From positions 15,983,011-16,047,010 of the forward strand of contig CM046004.1 in the NCBI GenBank assembly GCA_025175895.1: DNA of 64,000 nucleotides, read 5' to 3'. Numbering within the stretch: the stretch's first letter is position 1; every line of letters begins with the position of its first letter. The notes below the pieces were generated by a model, which was not told the origin of the DNA, made no database searches, and was given only the letters and a program-made list of their open reading frames with translations. This DNA comes from Wurfbainia villosa (taxonomy: Eukaryota > Streptophyta > Magnoliopsida > Zingiberales > Zingiberaceae). Positions 58,956 through 64,000 of this stretch are shown here, in pieces. The position numbers and the translations under genes were made by a program.

Positions 58956-58968
58956 GGCTCTAATACCA
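58956..58968 (-). other. Primer-binding site of the gypsy element
   Basis: The minus strand reads TGGTATTAGAGCC, one change from the Met-tRNA site, 7 bases inside the LTR at 58976. It fixes the element's direction. Confidence 0.85.
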
Positions 58969-58975
58969 CTAAAGT

Positions 58976-61900
58976 TGCCACGCCCCGAGAGCATTCCGAG
59001 CCGAAAATCAAACGGACGACACCTCCCCTGTACGTGGCAATATTTCGGGTTAATACAAGACCCGTAGGCCCATAATAACAATAACATAACAAATAAAAAT
59101 ACAACAACATAACGAAACACAGCGGAAACTAATACAACGACATACCCATAACCCCACATATACAATACATCCACATCATGCATACCGGTATGACTAACAC
59201 ACCACAACCACATACAGTACATCGACAAAATCCGAATCTACAAGTCCACAACACAGTACACTACGAAAACTCCAAATACAATACACGGCGGACGCAAAGC
59301 GCAAAACCGATACGGGAGCCTCGGAGGTGAGATGAGATGTCAGCCAGTGGTGCTCAAGTCATCCACAAAGTCTTCTACCACATTGCAGGCGTGAAACCCA
59401 AGGTCCGTGGGGGGTGGTGAGTAAAACTCAGCAGGTAATAGAAAAACATGTATATATGCCATATCACATGTATTTTCAACAACATACTCTAGAGATACAA
59501 CAGGTATATCAGTATAGTATATAAATATAAGCATATACCGTCTAACCAAATAAACAACATAAAAATGCAGACATACCTGAAGTCTGCCACGCTACTCTGA
59601 TCCAACCTGAACATATATCCAACATATATATATATAACAGGAAGAGTAGATCAACTCACAATATACTCTAGCTACAGGTCAAGGTATCTAATGGTCTGTC
59701 CAACCCATACCAGTAATCCGACACAATCGTATAACAAATACAAGAAGCATGTATGAATATGATGTACAACCAAATGCAGCAAGCATAATACAATCAAGTG
59801 CAACATCACAATAAACATATATATATAGACTGTATCTATATATATATTAATCTCAACCATCCATATATATATATATATACATATATGTATATATATATGG
59901 TAATATGCAAAGTGCCATCAGATACGACAATGCAGCATGCATGGTCATGCCTGCTCACCCCTACTCGCTACCATGACCCTAGTGTGGCCTAGGTGGCATG
60001 ACATGACAATTGTCCCAACTCACACCAACCACTGCTATAGAGTGGCCGAGTGGGCAGTATGATCAAGTAGCATATGAGCGTAAAGAGCTCACTACACAAC
60101 GGGGGTCCCTGCTGCTGGCCACTCCGACTAACACTACCAATGAGTGGTCGAGTACCACGCACCCAGGACAACTGCACGCAACTCCAACTACCACCGTCTA
60201 TAGTGGTAGAGTGCGACACAACAGATGCTCTGCCCTCACACCAGTTACTCCTCGGGGAGTGCTCTGGGAGGCAAGATGACTGACGACTCTCTCAACCCCA
60301 AGGGAGACTATGTCGTCAGAATGCATGCAAATGACATGTGTATCTTTGTCACACGCATAACCATCTACCATGCATCGCTCTATCTAATCAATACTCTCTA
60401 TCCTGTAGAGAGTTGTACTCAACAGATCGACGGACTCTCTATCCTGTAGAGAGCCGTACTCAACTGATCATAACTCTCTATCCAATAGAGAGTCGTACTC
60501 AACTGATCGACGCACTCTCTATCCTGTAGAGAGTCGTACTCGACTGATCATAACTCTCTCTCCAATAGAGAGTCGTACTCAACTGATCGACGCACTCTCT
60601 ATCCGATAGAGAGTCGTACTCGACTAATCATATCAAGCTGGGACCACCGGTCCGCAGCGACACTCTAATCGCCCTTCACTTAACCATTACACAACTCATG
60701 GTTGGTAACAGTATGCAACATACGGGTATTGGAAATAAATCCTACATTTAGGGCATTACCTACCCATAGATGACCTTTTTCCAATTTATAAATTGGATCA
60801 TCCCTCGTACTAACATTTACACCCTACTAAATATCTAGGCCAATTTACATCACATCTATAACTCCTAAATCATGATAGGGTATATGTGATATCAATAATT
60901 GAGCATAAATATATCCAACGATAAGTTCAAGCATACGATAATAAGAGCAGGGTCAAGGTAATATGAACACCTAACATGCTCATATCTATGACTAAATCTG
61001 AATGCAATACATCTACCCGGACCAGGTAGGAAATTACCCACCTGCTAAATAGCTCAGTGAAATAATATCTTCACATCCGTGGATCTGCCTCGTATCCACG
61101 TCCTGCAAATATCATCATTCACAATTAAATTCAAGCACTAACATAAACGATCGGTAGGAAAAGGAATCTAACCCAATCCTAATCCCAAATCTTACCAATA
61201 GAACAACTCTATTCATCACATAGGCAAATAAACTATAATTCAACCAACTGTAAGTCAAATACCAAATTTATAACATTCAGATCTAGACTTACCCATTCTT
61301 GCTTCAATCCTCTCTCCGTGAATTTTTGGAACCAAGTGTACTATCGAATAGGGACAACCCTACTCAAGTCTTATCCCTTTCCTCGTACCGATTCACTTTT
61401 CCACTAGAATCTATAGGAACAATTCATTATCGATTAGTTCCCTTGTTAAATCCAAGAGTAATATCCCTGCACAATCGATTGCACAATTATAACACAATCT
61501 ATTTCATAACATACACAATCACAGCTTACCTCCCATTGCTTCAATTTACCACCGATTCGTAATCCAACCTACTGTATAAAATCCGCCAATCAGCCTTGAT
61601 TTCTCTCCTTTCCGGCACAATCCAGAAACCCCACCATTTGAAGTTGGCAGCAAAATCCTTGGCCTTGAACTACAATGGTAGCCTTCATCTGCTCACCGGA
61701 ACACCACAACACACAAGGAAACCAAATCCAAAATCCCAGCTGCCATCGGAATGCTCAGTCCTGCTCAAATCTGAGCTCCACGGCAGATTCAACAACCTCT
61801 ACCATCAATCAAATCCCTAAAGAACAATTAACTCCAAATCAAATCCAGTTAACAACAACCACCACAGCATCAGGGACCATCACAAAACTCCGATCAGCGA

Positions 61901-62671
61901 TGAAGGATAGCCTCGACTTACCCATTTTCGACGGCGATCCCCTGTTCACCGGCGAACTCCTTGCTGCCCTGTTCGCCGACCACAACTCCACCTCCGGCCG
62001 GAACGACCAACTGCAGTGTCGCCGTCATCGCGCTTGCTCCGGCGGCAATCGACAGAACTCCCCCAAATCAGTAGCTCACCGTCGGAACATCGCCGATTCA
62101 AGCTCCCGCTGGAATCCCTCAGCTCTGGCAGTAAGTTGCCTCTTTCCTTATCCAAGCACCGTGCTGTCGCCACTGACCCAAGCCCCCAAATCGTGATCCC
62201 CCCACCCCTTTATTGCTCTAGTCTATCCGCGAGCGCCGTCGAGGGGATGTCGCTTGCCGCCGTCCACTCCCGCAAAGGAGCCGACGAAGTCCGAGCGGCA
62301 GGAGTCGGAGAGGTCGCGCGGAGAAGTCGGCGAAGTCCGGCGGCAGGAGTTGGAGAGGTTGCGCGGAGAAGAGGAGCGCTCAGATTTCGAGGAGAAAAGT
62401 TGTCGTCACGAGAAATAAAGATCACGGCTAGGATTAAAAGAAATCGGATGCGAGAAACGCTCGACTTAATGGTAACGGATCGGGTTTGGCAGATAAACGG
62501 ATCAAATTTTCTGACCCGTTAAGCCCTTTAACCCCCTTCTTGTTAAAAGAGGGTCTTAAAAATCTCCATTCGAGTTCAGAAAAATTCCTAAAAATTCCTG
62601 AAAAATTCCATATGGTATTCTCTTAATTACCCAACTTTTATTTTATTTTATTTTTTTCCCGATATTTTACA
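58976..62671 (-). mobile_element. Gypsy LTR, right copy (3.70 kb)
   Basis: Starts TGCCACGCCCCGAGAGC on plus and ends ATATTTTACA, followed by AATGA and the CACTA-1 flank. Nearly identical to the left copy, with small differences such as at 59365-59400 and 62160-62290. It is the 5' LTR of the minus-oriented element, since the primer site adjoins it. Confidence 0.92.
60393..60630. repeat. ~40-bp minisatellite in gypsy LTR, right
   Basis: Same six-unit array as 52392-52630, with the same order of unit variants. Confidence 0.92.
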
Positions 62672-62993
62672 AATGATCAGTCAACTGGCGGTGTTCAAGA
62701 GTCGGCTGCCCATAATTTGGCCGACCACTGAATGTTTTGAGTCGACTATCCAATTGACTAAAGAGTTAGTGACGAAAATAGTGTAGTTCATCACTAATAA
62801 TTACATACCTATTAAAAATATATTTCATTTGTCATCGAGTTATTATGATCTTAGCGACGAAAATAGGATGATTCGTCGTTAAGTGTCAAATATTAGCAAT
62901 GATCTATAATTTCGCTGATATTGTTATTATTTAGCTATGAATTTTGATTTCGTCGCTAATAATTCATCGTTATTTTACTGATTTCTTGTAGTG
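62672..62993. repeat. Right subterminal region of CACTA-1, part 2
   Basis: Resumes the composite unit (ATCAGTCAACTGG) after the gypsy LTR, then GACGAAAATAG/TTCGTCG words and the terminal repeat ending GTAGTG. The first 141 bases (62672-62812) are the original of the copy at 54640. Confidence 0.88.
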
Positions 62994-62996
62994 GAG

Positions 62997-64000
62997 GAGC
63001 AATAGACTCCTCCCCAATAGCAATTCAGGTTGTGCTTTCTTGCTATCGGAGCTCATCGGAACAAATTTCGCCAATAAAAGGGCAAGGTCTTCTTCTTCTC
63101 TCCTCTTGTTCTCCTTTTGGTATTTTCCCCAACAACTGCTCGGATTTTTCTTCTCCTCCTTCCGGTCACCAACAACCCCTCTCTTTTAGGATTTTACCTT
63201 CCCAACAACAACAACTTTCCCTTTTTCATTGTCGGAGTTCATTCTAACAAAGCAAGGCTACTAACACATAGGGAAAAAGGTTATCTTCCCTCTTTTCTTT
63301 TTCTTTTTGTGCATTTCTCATTCTTTTTCTCTTCTCGCATCACCATAGCAATATTGTCGACACTTGCAGGAGCTAGCTAGTCGAAGCCAACAACAGTCTT
63401 TTACCATAAAAAACTGTTCTTCAATACTTGCACCATATCTATGTTAAGCAATTTTGATCTTGTTAAATAAAGGTCTAAGTTAGGAATTAGGGGATCCGAC
63501 AAGAAAGATAAAAAATGATCCATCGATTTCAAATCTTAAACAATATTCAAAATTTATGTTATGTTTCTTAGTGTGTATTATTTTGATTCTTTAAATCATT
63601 TTCATATTATATTTGTAGATACTAATTTGAGTAGATCTCGATGATCGACCAAGATTCGATAATTTTATTGTAAATAGAGGTGGATAAATTTTTATCCTTG
63701 GACTCATATTATATTTTTTTTGTGCATGAATAAATGAGATAAATAATTTAATTATATTTGTATAATTATTTTTAGAATTGAGAATTAAAGTAATAACTTA
63801 AAAATATTGAAATGAGTTATTAAATAATTAAAACATTAAAAGATAAATAATTGATATTATTTTGCATCTACATATGGGGTTCATATGGAAATTAAAGTGG
63901 GATGAGTTGTTTCAAAAAAATTAAAAAAAATACTTTGAATTATTCTTTTTTATATTGTTTGACATTCCTTTGATATTTTATATTGTTGATACTTATACCT
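62997..64000. other. CT-rich then AT-rich right flank
   Basis: 63070-63340 is rich in CTTCTT/CAACAACAAC words like a plant 5' leader or an LTR leader. No protein recognised. After 63420 the DNA is AT-rich with nothing I can support. Confidence 0.5.

Larger units (their letters stand above)
29586..62993 (-). mobile_element. CACTA-1 (En/Spm-type) transposon, 33.4 kb with nested insertions
   Basis: The left end reads CACTATAAGAAATCAGTAA. The right end, on the minus strand, reads CACTACAAGAAATCAGTAA. The 31-base terminal inverted repeats differ at two positions. Flanking triplets are AAG (29583-29585) and GAG (62994-62996), so the 3-bp duplication is imperfect. Its genes run on minus (TNP2, then a Transposase_24-like gene). 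Subtracting CACTA-2, D, the TRIM and the gypsy complex leaves about 7.4 kb, a normal CACTA length close to that of CACTA-2. All its genes are broken. Confidence 0.88.

Overview
This is a transposon-dense stretch of a plant nuclear genome. The indicators are a Dof zinc-finger gene (a plant-only family), plant-type Ty1/copia and Ty3/gypsy LTR retrotransposons primed by the initiator Met-tRNA, plant CACTA (En/Spm) elements with TNP2 and Transposase_24-like genes, a TRIM, a hAT remnant and a PIF/Harbinger-like element. The repeat style, with long copia LTRs ending in CTATTCACCCCCCTCTAG, suggests a monocot; a species cannot be named from the sequence. Only one ordinary host gene is well supported.

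Layout. 1-1660: the 5' end of a decayed copia element on the minus strand. 1661-6180: AT-rich host sequence around an intronless DOF5.4/OBP4-type transcription factor gene (3744-4586, minus). 6183-10832: relics, including an 884-bp hAT element with a perfect 8-bp target duplication, an LTR-like block (7643-9662) and a second LTR relic. 11144-27830: copia-like element B, which carries two later insertions, element A (11383-18138, TSD CAAGA) and element C (19469-26139, TSD ATCTC). C itself carries a Harbinger-like insertion (20501-21351, TSD TTA) that the other LTR of C lacks. 27836-29585: AT-rich spacer. 29586-62993: CACTA-1, a 33.4-kb span of which about 7.4 kb is its own sequence. It is filled by a second CACTA (CACTA-2, 30053-37319, TSD TTT), copia-like element D (39070-45322, TSD TTCTG), a 709-bp TRIM (48379-49087) and a gypsy complex with 3.7-kb LTRs (50952-62671). 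62997-64000: CT-rich, then AT-rich flank.

Elements A, C and D are one family of gag-only retrotransposons (TR-GAG type): long LTRs, a Met-tRNA primer site, a decayed gag with zinc knuckles, then about 1.6-1.9 kb of shared non-coding DNA where pol would be. They must have depended on proteins from another element. CACTA-1 (genes on minus) and CACTA-2 (genes on plus) each carry a TNP2 transposase and a Transposase_24-like gene. All four are broken, so neither copy looks autonomous.

The least expected pattern is that a 10-bp perfect palindrome, CAGTCGACTG, is repeated in the LTRs of the copia-like elements and also in the subterminal regions of both CACTA elements. In several copies the blocks carrying it are replaced by GATCG-rich sequence. 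All boundaries were read by eye; no alignment, database search or dating was run.
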